Of a DNA stretch of 64,000 bases, positions 35,017-44,400 are shown piece after piece. The position numbers were made by a program, and so were the translations under genes. This stretch comes from Micrococcales bacterium. GTDB lineage: Bacteria; Actinomycetota; Actinomycetes; Actinomycetales; Cellulomonadaceae. Under the pieces are notes generated by a model that did no database searches, was not told the origin of the DNA, and saw only the letters and a program-made list of their open reading frames with translations. Every line of letters starts with the position of its first letter. Position 1 is the stretch's first letter. The stretch covers positions 1 to 64,000 of the forward strand of contig WRET01000007.1 in assembly GCA_009779195.1 (NCBI GenBank), in the 5' to 3' direction.

Positions 35017-35190
35017 CCGGTTGGGCAGTCGCACACGGCCGGTCCGGATTTTGCACGTCGTGGGCGAGAGGGTGCACAACCACCTCGGTGACGTTCCTCG
35101 TCTGCGGTCGGTGGGTACTCGAATCTCCGCCCGTGGGTCCCTACGGCCTCATCACGAGTGTTCTCGGGCCGTTCGGATCGTCTAGGGGAC

Positions 35191-35250
35191 CCTTCCGCAC
35201 CGGCCGGTGGCGTAGCCGCCAGGGCCGATCGCCGAGCGGAAGGCTGGCGG
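35191..35250 (+). ncRNA. Structured 5' leader upstream of prepilin-like gene (candidate)
   Basis: Within the 254-nt gap after hypE three nested or adjacent helices are visible: CCTTCCGC/GCGGAAGG (35191-35198 with 35236-35243), the palindrome CACCGGCCGGTG (35198-35209) and CCGCCAG/CTGGCGG (35216-35222 with 35244-35250). They cannot all form together. Some bases (GGCGTAGCC...GGGCC) recall a cyclic-di-GMP-I riboswitch core, but key conserved As are missing, so this is only a candidate. Confidence 0.25.
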
Positions 35251-35270
35251 ACCGAAAGGAACGAGCGGGC

Positions 35271-37001
35271 ATGATGCACGACACCTTGCAGCGCCGTGGT
35301 AACGGCATCGTCGGTGACCAAGGGATGAGCTTAGTGGCGGTCATCGCTGTGACCGCCATCATCGCCACGGTGGTGATCGCCGGGACGGCGGTGGCGCTGA
35401 GCTCGAACAGGTTGGGCAGGCACACTGCCGACTGGTCCGCGGCGCTCGCCGCCGCCTACGCCGGGGTGGAGGACTACCGCTCGAACCTGACCAACGAGCC
35501 GGACTACTGGCGCTACGGCGACCCGACCGCCCCGTTCACCATCGCCAGCGGCAGCTCGGCAGTGGTGCTCCCGCCAGTGCCGAACCCGGCGTTCGGGCTC
35601 GGGGCCGCAGGCACCTGGGCCACAGTGAGGGGCAGCGACGCCAAGTTCCGCTACGAGGTGGACACGTCGACCTACCTGACCAACGGGCTGATCCGGGTAC
35701 GGGCGACCGGTGCGGTCGGTGACGAGACCCGTTCGGTGGTCGCATCGATCACCCAGGACGGTTTTATCAAGTTCTTGTACTGGACCGACTACGAGGTGTC
35801 GTCGGTGTTCGTCGACCAGACCGCCTGCAAGGCCAACAACTGGGACACGGTGCACAACCGGCTGAAGTACGCCTGGGAGGGCCGCGACAAGGACCAGTGC
35901 GGCGTCATCCAGTTCTCTCAGAGGGACGTCATCGACGGACCGATGTACACCAACGACCACCCGACGATCTGCGGGGGCAAGTTCAACGACGTCGTGTACA
36001 CGATGACGCCCAAGAACCCCAAGTACGAGCTGCCCGCTGGCTGTTCGAAACCCAGCTTTGCTGTTCCTGACAGCCCCACGTCCCCGGACGTGCGGATCGA
36101 CCTTCCGCCGACCAACGCGGAGATGAAGCGCGAGACCCGCTACGACCTCGGCACGAGCCCAGGGTGCCTGTACACCGGGCCGACGTCGATCACGTTCACC
36201 AGCGACGGCTACATGCAGGTCCGCTCGCCGTGGACCAAGTTCACCCAGACAGCCGGCGCTGGTTCGACGTCCGGGCTCAACCCTTCGCGCTGCGGGACCC
36301 CGGGCACGGCGGCCGGACAGCTCGCCAGCTCCGGCGGGGCCAAGGTGCCGGTGGTCGAAGGGAACCTCGTGTTCGTGCAGAGCGTGCCGACTGCGACGAC
36401 GGACGTCAACTATTCACCGCAGACCCCGGAGGCGGTCCGGTGCACCACGAACGGTCTGGGCTACCCGGCGTCCAACGAGTCTGCGCCCGCCGGCACCTAC
36501 GGCTGCACGGTCGGTGACGTGTTCGTCTCGGGGGTGGTGCGTGGCCATATGACTGTCGCCTCGGAGAACAACCTCTGGGTGGTCGGCGACATCACCTACG
36601 CCGGATCGGACGACGTCCTGGGACTCGTCGGCCAGAAGGCGGTGATGGTGTGGCACCCTGTCCGGTCCAACGACACGAACGTGCTGCCTGGCACCAACCG
36701 CACGATCAACGCCGCCATCTTGTCGGTCGCTGGGACCTTCCAGGTCCAGAACTATGACCGCGGCACCCCGACCGGCGTCCTGGACGTGCACGGGTCGATC
36801 GCCCAGAAATACCGTGGCCCGGTCGGCGCCAGCTACACCGACGGGGTGATCGCCCACGGCTACGACAAGAGCTACCACTACGACTCACGCTTCAAGACGA
36901 TCTCGCCGCCCAAGTTCCTCAAAGCGACGGCTATCACCTTCCAGACCAGCCAGATCGCCGAAGTCTCCGCGGCCTTCGACGCCACAGGCGTCGATCGCTG
37001 A
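35271..37001 (+). CDS. Prepilin-like exported protein (DUF4900/PilX-like)
   Basis: A 576-residue protein. After a basic stretch the N-terminus reads VGDQGMSLVAVIAVTAIIATVVIAGTAVAL, resembling a type IV prepilin cleavage site (after Gly) and hydrophobic helix, although position +5 is Val rather than Glu. The remainder is extracytoplasmic, with many Cys (about 9), Thr, Ser and aromatic residues, and a right-handed beta-helix-like C-terminal part (NNLWVVGDITYAGSDDVLGLVGQKAVMVW). No pilus assembly genes are near it. ATG at 35271 follows AAAGGA; the longer ORF in the track runs through hypE. Confidence 0.7.
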   Translation: MMHDTLQRRGNGIVGDQGMSLVAVIAVTAIIATVVIAGTAVALSSNRLGRHTADWSAALAAAYAGVEDYRSNLTNEPDYWRYGDPTAPFTIASGSSAVVLPPVPNPAFGLGAAGTWATVRGSDAKFRYEVDTSTYLTNGLIRVRATGAVGDETRSVVASITQDGFIKFLYWTDYEVSSVFVDQTACKANNWDTVHNRLKYAWEGRDKDQCGVIQFSQRDVIDGPMYTNDHPTICGGKFNDVVYTMTPKNPKYELPAGCSKPSFAVPDSPTSPDVRIDLPPTNAEMKRETRYDLGTSPGCLYTGPTSITFTSDGYMQVRSPWTKFTQTAGAGSTSGLNPSRCGTPGTAAGQLASSGGAKVPVVEGNLVFVQSVPTATTDVNYSPQTPEAVRCTTNGLGYPASNESAPAGTYGCTVGDVFVSGVVRGHMTVASENNLWVVGDITYAGSDDVLGLVGQKAVMVWHPVRSNDTNVLPGTNRTINAAILSVAGTFQVQNYDRGTPTGVLDVHGSIAQKYRGPVGASYTDGVIAHGYDKSYHYDSRFKTISPPKFLKATAITFQTSQIAEVSAAFDATGVDR

Positions 37002-37076
37002 GGCCCCAAGGGCGTCTCGGAGGGGCGAACGTGTGGCGTTGGGCCGAGCAGACGGTTTGAGGGCAATAGTCCGGTC

Positions 37077-37082
37077 TAGGAT
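37077..37082 (+). promoter_or_regulatory. -10 element, leaderless kinase 2
   Basis: TAGGAT lies 6 nt before the GTG at 37089, the start that matches kinase copy 1. Confidence 0.55.
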
Positions 37083-37088
37083 GTGCTG

Positions 37089-38954
37089 GTGCTCTCCGGG
37101 GATGTGTTGTCGCAGTGGTTGCAGCGTCGGCACGGGTCAGTGGTCCAGGGGCCGGTTGTCTCGTTGAGCCGCAGCGGGTTGCTGCGGGTGTCTGAGTCCC
37201 AGTCGCGCCCGGCCCGGGTGGAGCTGCCGGTGGTCCACGGGGGGCAGGCAGCGGTGGTCCGGGTGGTGGACCCCAACGGTGCCCAGCTGGCGCTGCGGGT
37301 GCAGGCCGTGTCGTCGGCGGAGGAGAAGTCGCGCCAGATGGAGCGGCTGGTCAACATGACGACGGTGGCCGTGGCTGCGCGTGAACGTCCCGACCGGTTC
37401 CCGGCGGTGCTGCCCGTGGTGGAGTCGTTCGTGCTGACCGTCCCCGGTGACCAGATCCCGGTGACCGGCGGGGACCTGGAGTACGAGCTGTGGTGCGACC
37501 TCATGCCCTGGTGCCCTGGCGACCTCAACCAATGGGCACAGGCCAACCCGCTGGCTGGGCGGCACCCCGGTGCGGTGCTCGGCGCTTTCTTGCCGTTGCT
37601 GGCCACGGTGCGGGCGGTCCACGAGGACCTGGGTATCGTGCACCGCGACATCACCCCGAACAACGTGCTGGTGGACGACCAAGGCCGGTTGCTGCTGGCT
37701 GACTGGGGTATCGCCCACGGCCTGGCCGCCAACCAGACCTCGACCTACACCCAGCTGGTCGGCAACCGCGGGTTCTCCCTGCCGCCGGAGATGCTCGCCG
37801 GGGACCCGGCAGTGGGCCGGTACACCGACGCGTGGTACCTGGGTTCGTTGCTGTCGTGGATGCTGACCGACCAGCCGCCAGGCCCCCAGCACGGCCCCGG
37901 CTGGCTACCTCCAGGGCTGCCAGGAGGACCAGCCGGCGAGCAGGTCCAAGCCGTCGTACGGGGGTTGTGCTGGGCCGACCCACGCGGACGTATGGACCTG
38001 GGACAAGCCCAGACCCTGCTGGCCGAAGCCGCAGCCGGCCGCGCATCGGTGAGCACGTTCGCTCCCGCCCCTTCGGCGTCTGTTGCCACGACGCCCCTGC
38101 ACGCTGGGAGCGCGACCTACCCGACCACTCGTTACCCAGCGGGCACCCACCCGACGGCCAACCACTCCGTCCACGCCTTTGCCCAGGCCCCCAGCCGCGG
38201 CCAGTACCCCATCGACGACCGTGTGACCTCGCCGTCTGACCGACCAGCCAAGGCAGGGACCGGGCGGCGCGTGGCCGTGGCCACGGCCGTGGTCGTCGCG
38301 CTGGTCCTGGTCGCAGGCTCGGCGTGGGGGGTGGTCAGGCTCGCCGCTTGGGCGAGCACCAACACCCCCGCGGCCGCACCGTCCTCCCACACCCCGACCC
38401 GCCCCCCGGTGGGTTCCGGCGGGTCAGGCCAGAGCGACGACGGACCAAGCCAGAACGACGAGCAGGATCCGGCTGTCTCAGGTCCGACCTACTCCGCCGA
38501 CCGCCTGGAGCGGATCGTCGACGACCTTGTCGAGGCTGCCGGCACCACCCAGTTCACATGGGTCGTCTTCTACGACGGCTACACGATCGCCCTCGCCCCG
38601 AAAGAGCCGGGCTCGCCCTATCTCGACGAGTTCACCTGGCGTGCTGGCAAGGTCGCCCAGAAACCGGCCACCACCCAGCCGACCGCTGGGGATGTGCCGA
38701 AGATGCTGTTCGACCTCACGAAGGTGGACTGGACGGTGGTCGAGCCGCTGCTCGCCACAGTCCCCGAACACGCCCCCGACGAGAAGGTCGGTTACGTCTC
38801 GGTCCACCGTCCGGGAACCATGATGACCTCCTACAGCTGGGTCTTCGTCTACGGTGTCACGACCGAGACGATGTTCACCGTGGCCATGACCGGCGACTAC
38901 CACAATTCGATGATCGCAGCCGACTCCTCCGGCACCATCGTCAAGGTCTTCTGA
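37089..38954 (+). CDS. Atypical membrane-anchored Ser/Thr kinase-like protein (copy 2)
   Basis: A 621-residue paralogue of the protein at 9218-11038. It shares VLSGDVLS at the start, LALRVQAVSS (Arg where the VAIK Lys is expected), VHRDITPNNVLVDDQGRLLLADWGIAH, QLVGNRGFSLPPEMLAG and GRYTDAWYLGSLLSWMLT. A Pro/Thr/Ser linker and the helix VAVATAVVVALVLVAGSAWGVV separate the kinase-like part from an extracytoplasmic C-terminal domain that is not similar to that of copy 1. So the cytoplasmic modules are conserved while sensor domains diverged. Alternative GTG at 37083. Confidence 0.8.
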   Translation: MLSGDVLSQWLQRRHGSVVQGPVVSLSRSGLLRVSESQSRPARVELPVVHGGQAAVVRVVDPNGAQLALRVQAVSSAEEKSRQMERLVNMTTVAVAARERPDRFPAVLPVVESFVLTVPGDQIPVTGGDLEYELWCDLMPWCPGDLNQWAQANPLAGRHPGAVLGAFLPLLATVRAVHEDLGIVHRDITPNNVLVDDQGRLLLADWGIAHGLAANQTSTYTQLVGNRGFSLPPEMLAGDPAVGRYTDAWYLGSLLSWMLTDQPPGPQHGPGWLPPGLPGGPAGEQVQAVVRGLCWADPRGRMDLGQAQTLLAEAAAGRASVSTFAPAPSASVATTPLHAGSATYPTTRYPAGTHPTANHSVHAFAQAPSRGQYPIDDRVTSPSDRPAKAGTGRRVAVATAVVVALVLVAGSAWGVVRLAAWASTNTPAAAPSSHTPTRPPVGSGGSGQSDDGPSQNDEQDPAVSGPTYSADRLERIVDDLVEAAGTTQFTWVVFYDGYTIALAPKEPGSPYLDEFTWRAGKVAQKPATTQPTAGDVPKMLFDLTKVDWTVVEPLLATVPEHAPDEKVGYVSVHRPGTMMTSYSWVFVYGVTTETMFTVAMTGDYHNSMIAADSSGTIVKVF

Positions 38955-39254
38955 GCCGCTCTCCGTGACGGCCCAGGCAGTCGCACGGCTGCGCCAGGTC
39001 CTTGTCGCCCCCTCGTCCTCGGCGAAGTGCCTTGCGCCCTGGGTGCGGCGCCGTGGGCCCAGGTGCGCTCGCGGTGAGCCTTGGGCGGTCGTGGTCGCCC
39101 CAGAGTCCGAGCGATATCGGGATATCCCGGTGTTGTCTCGGTATCCGGTTATTCCGATACTGCACCAGAGGGGCGTCTGGCACCGTCCTTGGAAGCGGAA
39201 ACCCGCTTGCGCCGACGAACTTGTGGACGACGACCGGCGTGTGAGACTGGATAT
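38955..39254 (+). other. 300-bp gap with palindromic sequences
   Basis: No convincing gene. It contains the perfect 12-bp palindrome CGGGATATCCCG (39118-39129), a GTATC/GATAC inverted repeat (39141-39160) and, from 39208, the first copy of a duplicated upstream region. Otherwise nothing recognised. Confidence 0.5.
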
Positions 39255-39290
39255 ATGTCTGGTCAGTACTCCGACAGTCCGCAGGGCGTG
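39208..39290 (+). repeat. Direct repeat, copy 1 (promoter plus first codons)
   Basis: Matches 39961-40043 with an offset of exactly 753 bp and only scattered substitutions. It covers the 5' flank, the GAGACT -10 hexamer and the codons for MSGQYSDSPQ. Confidence 0.8.
39243..39248 (+). promoter_or_regulatory. -10-like element of membrane gene 1
   Basis: GAGACT lies 6 nt before the ATG at 39255 and is conserved in the duplicated copy. Confidence 0.4.
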
Positions 39291-39836
39291 CTGCCCGACC
39301 CGGTGGTGCTCCGCATGGCGACGGCCACGCAGGTGGCGATGGCCGCCACCGGGCTCTTGCTCTTTTTCAGCGGTATTGCGATTGTCTCCGTGACAGCCGA
39401 GGGGACAGTTGCCGACCTGCTCATCGGGGGGATGTTCTTGCTGCTCGGGCTGCTCTTCCTGGGTGGGACCGTCGCGGTGCGGTCGAGGTTCATCGCTATC
39501 GGCTCCGAAGGTATCAACTGGCATGTGCGCAACGACCGGTGGATCGGCTGGAACGAGATCAGCGCGGTCGGGATCACTTGGGTCACCGCGCCGAGAGGCG
39601 GGCCCTTTGTGTGGATCCGTATTGCCGGGTCGGTGCCTGGACTGCCGCAGCGGCCGGACCTGGACCGCTTGCGCATCCGCGACGAACCCCCGCCTTACAC
39701 CCACAGGATCCAGGCGCCGCGACCCTTCCTGCTTTCCAGCCCGACCACGGACCTGACCGCTGCGGCACTGCAACGGTACGCCGGCCCGCGGTACACAGGC
39801 GTCGAGCGACGCTTCCCGATCCGCCGCCACAGCTGA
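39255..39836 (+). CDS. Two-TM membrane protein, unknown (tandem copy 1)
   Basis: A 193-residue protein with two hydrophobic segments (TQVAMAATGLLLFFSGIAIVSV and LLIGGMFLLLGLLFLGGTVAV) followed by a cytosolic or external domain: FIAIGSEGINWHVRNDRWIGWNEISAVGI, a PH-like (bPH) pattern with a short strand-turn-strand layout, and then a conserved tail YAGPRYTG. The downstream gene is a clear paralogue. The start is the ATG shared with the paralogue and the leaderless promoter. Function unknown. Confidence 0.75.
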   Translation: MSGQYSDSPQGVLPDPVVLRMATATQVAMAATGLLLFFSGIAIVSVTAEGTVADLLIGGMFLLLGLLFLGGTVAVRSRFIAIGSEGINWHVRNDRWIGWNEISAVGITWVTAPRGGPFVWIRIAGSVPGLPQRPDLDRLRIRDEPPPYTHRIQAPRPFLLSSPTTDLTAAALQRYAGPRYTGVERRFPIRRHS

Positions 39837-39960
39837 CGGCCCGCCAGCTACCGGAACGGGTCGGTACACCCATGCTCACGGCGGTGGCGAACCGGGTCCG
39901 GTGCGGCGTCGGGACATCTCGGCCCCGCGCTCATCATCGGAAATCCTGGTACTTCTGACC

Positions 39961-40043
39961 TGCGCTGACGAGCCTGTGGGCGACGACCGGTGTGTGAGAC
40001 TGGGGGTATGTCTGGTCAGTACTCCGACAGTCCGCAGGACGTG
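39961..40043 (+). repeat. Direct repeat, copy 2 (promoter plus first codons)
   Basis: Second copy of the 83-bp region at 39208-39290, marking the 5' boundary of a 753-bp tandem duplication. Confidence 0.8.
39996..40001 (+). promoter_or_regulatory. -10-like element of membrane gene 2
   Basis: GAGACT lies 6 nt before the ATG at 40008. Confidence 0.4.
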
Positions 40044-40736
40044 CCGTCGCAGGTCCCGTCCCCACCGCCGGAAGACGAGGTGACCCCGTCCGGCGGATAC
40101 TCGGTACCTGCGTACGGAACGGCTCCGGCAGGTCCTCAGGTCGACCACCCGCCGGGGACGTTGCCCGACCCGGTGGTGCTCCGGATGGCGATGGTCACGA
40201 AGCTGGTGATAGTCGTCGCCGGGATCCTGCTCGCGTTGTTGGGCGGCAGTGTGGTTGTTTCCGCGACGGTGGGTGTGTTCGTCCAGGGGGAGGTCGTCGT
40301 CGGGATCATCGGCGTGCTTGTCGGGGGGATGTTCACGCTGCTCGGGCTGTACTTCTTGCGCGGGATCATCCTGGGGTGGTCGACGTTCCTCGCCATCGGC
40401 TCCCAAGGCATCAACTGGCACGTGCACGAAGACCGGTGGATCGGCTGGGACGAGATCAGCGAGGTCGGGATCAGTCTCATCAGCTCGGCGAAAGGCGGGT
40501 CTGTCGTGCGGATCCGGATCGCCGGGACGGTGCCCGGTCTGCCGCACCGGCCGGACCTGGACCGTTGGCGCACCCGCGACGAACCCGAGCCCTACACCCA
40601 CAAGATCCTGCCACCGCGGCCCATCCTGGCCTCCAACCCGAACGTGAACCGGTCCGCCGAGGCACTGCAGCAGTACGCCGGCCCGCGGTACACCGGCATC
40701 GCCGAACGCACCACCGCGGTCCGCCGCTACAACTGA
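40008..40736 (+). CDS. Two-TM membrane protein, unknown (tandem copy 2)
   Basis: A 242-residue paralogue of the preceding gene. The first ten residues (MSGQYSDSPQ) are identical, then a 40-residue Pro-rich insertion (VPSQVPSPPPEDEVTPSGG) precedes the shared core: LPDPVVLRMA, two membrane helices, FLAIGSQGINWHVHEDRWIGWDEISEVGI and YAGPRYTGIAERT. The domain after the helices resembles a bacterial PH-type fold. Function unknown; the pair arose by tandem duplication that included the promoter. Confidence 0.75.
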   Translation: MSGQYSDSPQDVPSQVPSPPPEDEVTPSGGYSVPAYGTAPAGPQVDHPPGTLPDPVVLRMAMVTKLVIVVAGILLALLGGSVVVSATVGVFVQGEVVVGIIGVLVGGMFTLLGLYFLRGIILGWSTFLAIGSQGINWHVHEDRWIGWDEISEVGISLISSAKGGSVVRIRIAGTVPGLPHRPDLDRWRTRDEPEPYTHKILPPRPILASNPNVNRSAEALQQYAGPRYTGIAERTTAVRRYN

Positions 40737-40799
40737 CGACCGCTCAGCAGTCGGATCGGGTCGCTGGAGCCAGATGCAGTGGTCAGGGCCCACTGTGGG

Positions 40800-41177
40800 T
40801 CACACGAGGACGAGCCTGGCGGGCGGGTCGAGGGTCCGCAGGTCGTCGGGGTCGCTGGTGACGATCGGTTGTTCTGCTCTGCGGGCGCAGACCACGACAT
40901 GGGCGTCGGCGATGTCGCTGGTCCCGGTGGCGGCGAGCAGGACTCCCACGCTGGTGGCGTCGACCCGGTCGAGCTGGGCCACGACGGTGCGTGGCTGGCG
41001 CAGCAGGCGCATCAAACGGGCCTGGCGTGCTGGGTTGCGGACGGCCTGGGCCAGCGCCGTCGCCGGGATGACCACCGGGCTGGCGCTGCGTTGGGCTGTC
41101 ACCAACAACGCGATCACTTTCCGGTCGTCGCGGTCCAGCGCGATCAGTGGCCCCGCGTCGAGCGTGATGCCGGTCAC
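40800..41177 (-). CDS. PIN-domain toxin (VapC family)
   Basis: A 125-residue PIN-domain RNase: TLDAGPLIALDRDD (first acidic residue), TSDIADAHVVVCA (central Asp) and PIVTSDPDDL (C-terminal acidic pair). The GTG at 41177 overlaps the antitoxin stop by 4 nt, the standard antitoxin-toxin order. The track's upstream extension lies within the antitoxin gene. Confidence 0.85.
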   Translation of the reverse strand: MTGITLDAGPLIALDRDDRKVIALLVTAQRSASPVVIPATALAQAVRNPARQARLMRLLRQPRTVVAQLDRVDATSVGVLLAATGTSDIADAHVVVCARRAEQPIVTSDPDDLRTLDPPARLVLV

Positions 41178-41437
41178 GCGGCGGCGCTCGTGTCCGGGTC
41201 GGCGAGGCCGAGGGCCGAACATGCCCACTGTTGCTCGGCGGGGGTCAGCTCACCGCCGGTCTGGGCCAGGGCCTCAGCCAGCATCTGGCCCCACCCAGCG
41301 ACATCGTCCAACGAGACCCGAACTGCGTGCTGTACGAACCCCGAGACGCTGTCAGCCTTCCCGGTAGCAACCAGCTCTTGGATCGCCAGCAGCGAGGAGT
41401 GGGGCAACGTCACCGTCACTTTCCGCGTGTTCGCCAT
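41174..41437 (-). CDS. Antitoxin partner of VapC, ribbon-helix-helix-like
   Basis: An 87-residue protein starting MANTRKVTVTLPHSSLLAIQELV, a typical ribbon-helix-helix N-terminus that binds its own operator. The C-terminal half (GWGQMLAEALAQTGGELTPAEQQWACSAL) would wrap the toxin. The ATG at 41437 has TATGGT 7 nt upstream; the track start 4 codons earlier would overlap that promoter. Confidence 0.8.
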   Translation of the reverse strand: MANTRKVTVTLPHSSLLAIQELVATGKADSVSGFVQHAVRVSLDDVAGWGQMLAEALAQTGGELTPAEQQWACSALGLADPDTSAAA

Positions 41438-41444
41438 ACCAGTC

Positions 41445-41450
41445 ACCATA
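41445..41450 (-). promoter_or_regulatory. -10 element, leaderless vapBC
   Basis: TATGGT on the minus strand lies 7 nt before the ATG at 41437. Confidence 0.5.
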
Positions 41451-41476
41451 CCAAACGCTCATACCTGTTGGGGGCC

Positions 41477-44400
41477 CTAGGAGAGGCGGTAGCGGGTGTC
41501 GGTGAGGGTGATGCGGGCGGTGGCGACGGCTTGGTCGAGGACGGGGTCGAAGACTGCGGCGAAGGCTGGGGAGGGGTGGATGCCCAGGGTGCGGGCGCAT
41601 TCGCAGGTGAGCTCGCGGCGGTCGGCGGAGCAGGCGGCGCGTAGGACTTCGCCGATCGTGGCGTCGAGCTCGCCGGGGTGGATCTCGGTGGGGGTGCGGG
41701 CGCCTTTGGGGGTGGGGCGGACGGGTAGGGGGGTGTCGCGGCCGGTGCCGGGGGGCCAGACGAAACCGTGCTCGTCGGTGCCGAAGGTGGTCTGGAGGAA
41801 GGACTCGAGGTCGGTGCGTTTACGTTCGCCCAGGCGGGAGTAGTCGAAACGGTGGGCGGTGTGGTTGACGAGGCGGGCCAGGAGCATCGGGCCCTCGGCA
41901 GCCAGGGCTTCGGTGACGACCTGGGTGACCGCGTGGCGTGACCGTGGCGACTGGAGGTTGCTGAGGACTGACTGCGGACCAGCGTTCGGCTCGGGAGCGG
42001 GGGTGAACCAGACGGTGTCATCAGTGTTCAGGGTGGAGGAAGGTGCGCCCCAGTGTGGCGCGTCGGGATCGTCAGCGAGGGCACCAGCCGGGCCGACGAC
42101 GTTCCCACCAACGATCCCGACACGCCCGGTTGTGTCCATGGGATCGGCCACTGGGTCGGCTACGGGATCGGCCACCGGGGGATCCACCGGGTCGGTCACG
42201 GGATCCGCCACAGGATCTGTCGCCAGGGGATCGTCGGCGGGGGTGTCGGGCGCGGCCGGGGTGTCGGGCACGGCGGTGTCGGGCACGGCGGGGACGGCTT
42301 CGGCGGCCATCAGCTCAGCGAGGGTGGGGGCACTGCGGGCGGTATCGACGATACGGGCGACGACCTGGTCTCGGTTGCGTAGCCAGTCGGGGAGCCAGAC
42401 ACGGGTCACCGCAGGCCAGCGCATGAGGTCGGCGAGCATGGCCGGGGCGCCGTCGCGGTCGGCGACAGTGGGGCGTGAGGCCCAGCCGGGGCCGTCGACC
42501 AGGACCGCCAGGCGCCAGTCGCTGTCGCCGCGAGCCCGTACGGCCAGGTCGACGCGGAACGACGACAGGCCCACGTCTAGCGCACACTCCAGGCCCGCGG
42601 CGCCAAGTGCCTCGGCGAGCGCTTCGGTGAACCGGCCTCGGTTCGCTGACCGTGTTGCGCTCTGCCCGTCGGGGGTGCCGTGGGACCCGGCGACAGCAGC
42701 CTCCAGGTAGGCGCGCAGGTCGGCCAGGCCTTGGGCGTTCGTGCGCCGCAGGTCGATATGCGCGGGGTCGAAGGAGGAGAACAGCAGGACTTGTTGACGG
42801 GCCCGGGTGATCGCGACGTTGAGGCGTCGTTCGCCGCCTTCGAGGACCAGGGGGCCGAAGTTCAGCGGGAGCTGGCCAGTTTTCGGGTCGACCGAGAATG
42901 CCAGGGAGAACATGATCGTGTCGCGTTCGTCGCCCTGGACGTTCTCCAGGTTCTTGACGAACAGGCGCTCACCTTCACCGCGGGCCAGGGCACGCACGAT
43001 CCCCGGGTCGGTGGATTCTTCGACGAGGTTCGTGATGAGGTCGCGCTGGTAAATGTTGAAGCACACCACGCCGATGGAGTCGGCGGCAGTGGCCGGGTCG
43101 GCCAGGCGGGCGGCGATCTCGTCCACGATGGCTTGCGCTTCGACCGGGTTGGTGCGTGAGCGTCCACGGCCGAACACCCCGTCCAGGCGCCGCCAGCCGA
43201 TACCTGTGCTGGGCAGGTCGCCGGGTGACGGCAAGGTGACCAGACGTCCGTCGTAGTAGCGCTCGTTGGAGAACGCGACGAGCTTTTCGTTGCGGCTGCG
43301 GTAGTGCCACGACAACCAGGTGCGTGGCAGGCCCGCGGCGACTGCCTCGTCGAGGATGGACTCGACGTCGTCGTCAGTGTCGACAGTCTCAGCCGAGACG
43401 GTCGAGGTCGTAGCCATGAACTTGCTCGGAGGCATCTGCTTGGAGTCGCCGACCACGACGACCGAACGTCCGCGGCCCATCGCCCCGATCGCCTCGGCCA
43501 CCGGGATCTGGGACGCCTCGTCGAAGATCACCATGTCGAACCGGAAGTCCGGGTCCAGGAAGTGCGCCACCGCGCCCGGGCTCATCAAGAACGCGGGGAC
43601 GACAGCGTGCAGCGCGGCGGGGTAGCGGGTGGTGATCTCGCGCAGGGTCATACCCCCGCGGCGCCTGTCCGCCTGGCGGCGCAGGGCCGCGACCTCGCCG
43701 GTGAGGTTGTCAGGGGCGAAGGGGCGGATGGCCAGCAGACGGGCTGGTCCGCGTCCGTCGGCCAGGGCTCGTAGGCCCGCGGCGGCGCGGGTGTATCGGG
43801 CGACGGTGAGGTCATGGGTCTTGCCGTCGAAACCGTCGACCCGGGTGCGGCGTTCAGCCAGCCCGGCTTCGGCCAGACCTCGGACTGCAGCAGTGGTCGC
43901 ATCGGCGGGGGTCACGAGTCCGCTGGTCAGACGGTCGGACAGGTCCTGGCCGCCGGTACGGTCCAGCTCAGCCAGCACGGCGCTGAGCGCTGCGTGGCGC
44001 TGGGGGACGACATAGGCGGCTTCGGCGCGCCAGCGTGGGGCGTCGGCGGCCCACGCGTCGGGCCAGGTGCGTCCGCCCAACCAGGCGGTCACGGTGCGCG
44101 GTGTCGCAGCCGTCGCGGCCAGCCAGGTGGCCCAGGCGGTCTGGATCTCGACGACGGCGGCGCGCTGCTGGTCTGACGGCTCGCCGAGCACAGCTGCCCA
44201 GGCTGCTGGGGCGGTCCGCGACAGGTGGTGCGCCGTGCGGGCGACGGCCACCGCTGCGTCGAACGTTGTCACGGCGTCGGTGCGGTGCGGTGCCCATCCG
44301 CCGGGTAGCACCAGACCCCCGATTCCCTGCGTCCGGGCGGCCAAGGCTTGCGACCTCGTGCGTGTGGCCAGTGCTGCGTCCAGGGTGGGGCCTAGCTCGA

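Noticed and set aside
42133-42298. Short repeats considered as a CRISPR array
   Set aside because: Units are 12 bp, in frame and code for a Pro-rich linker; no spacers of constant length.
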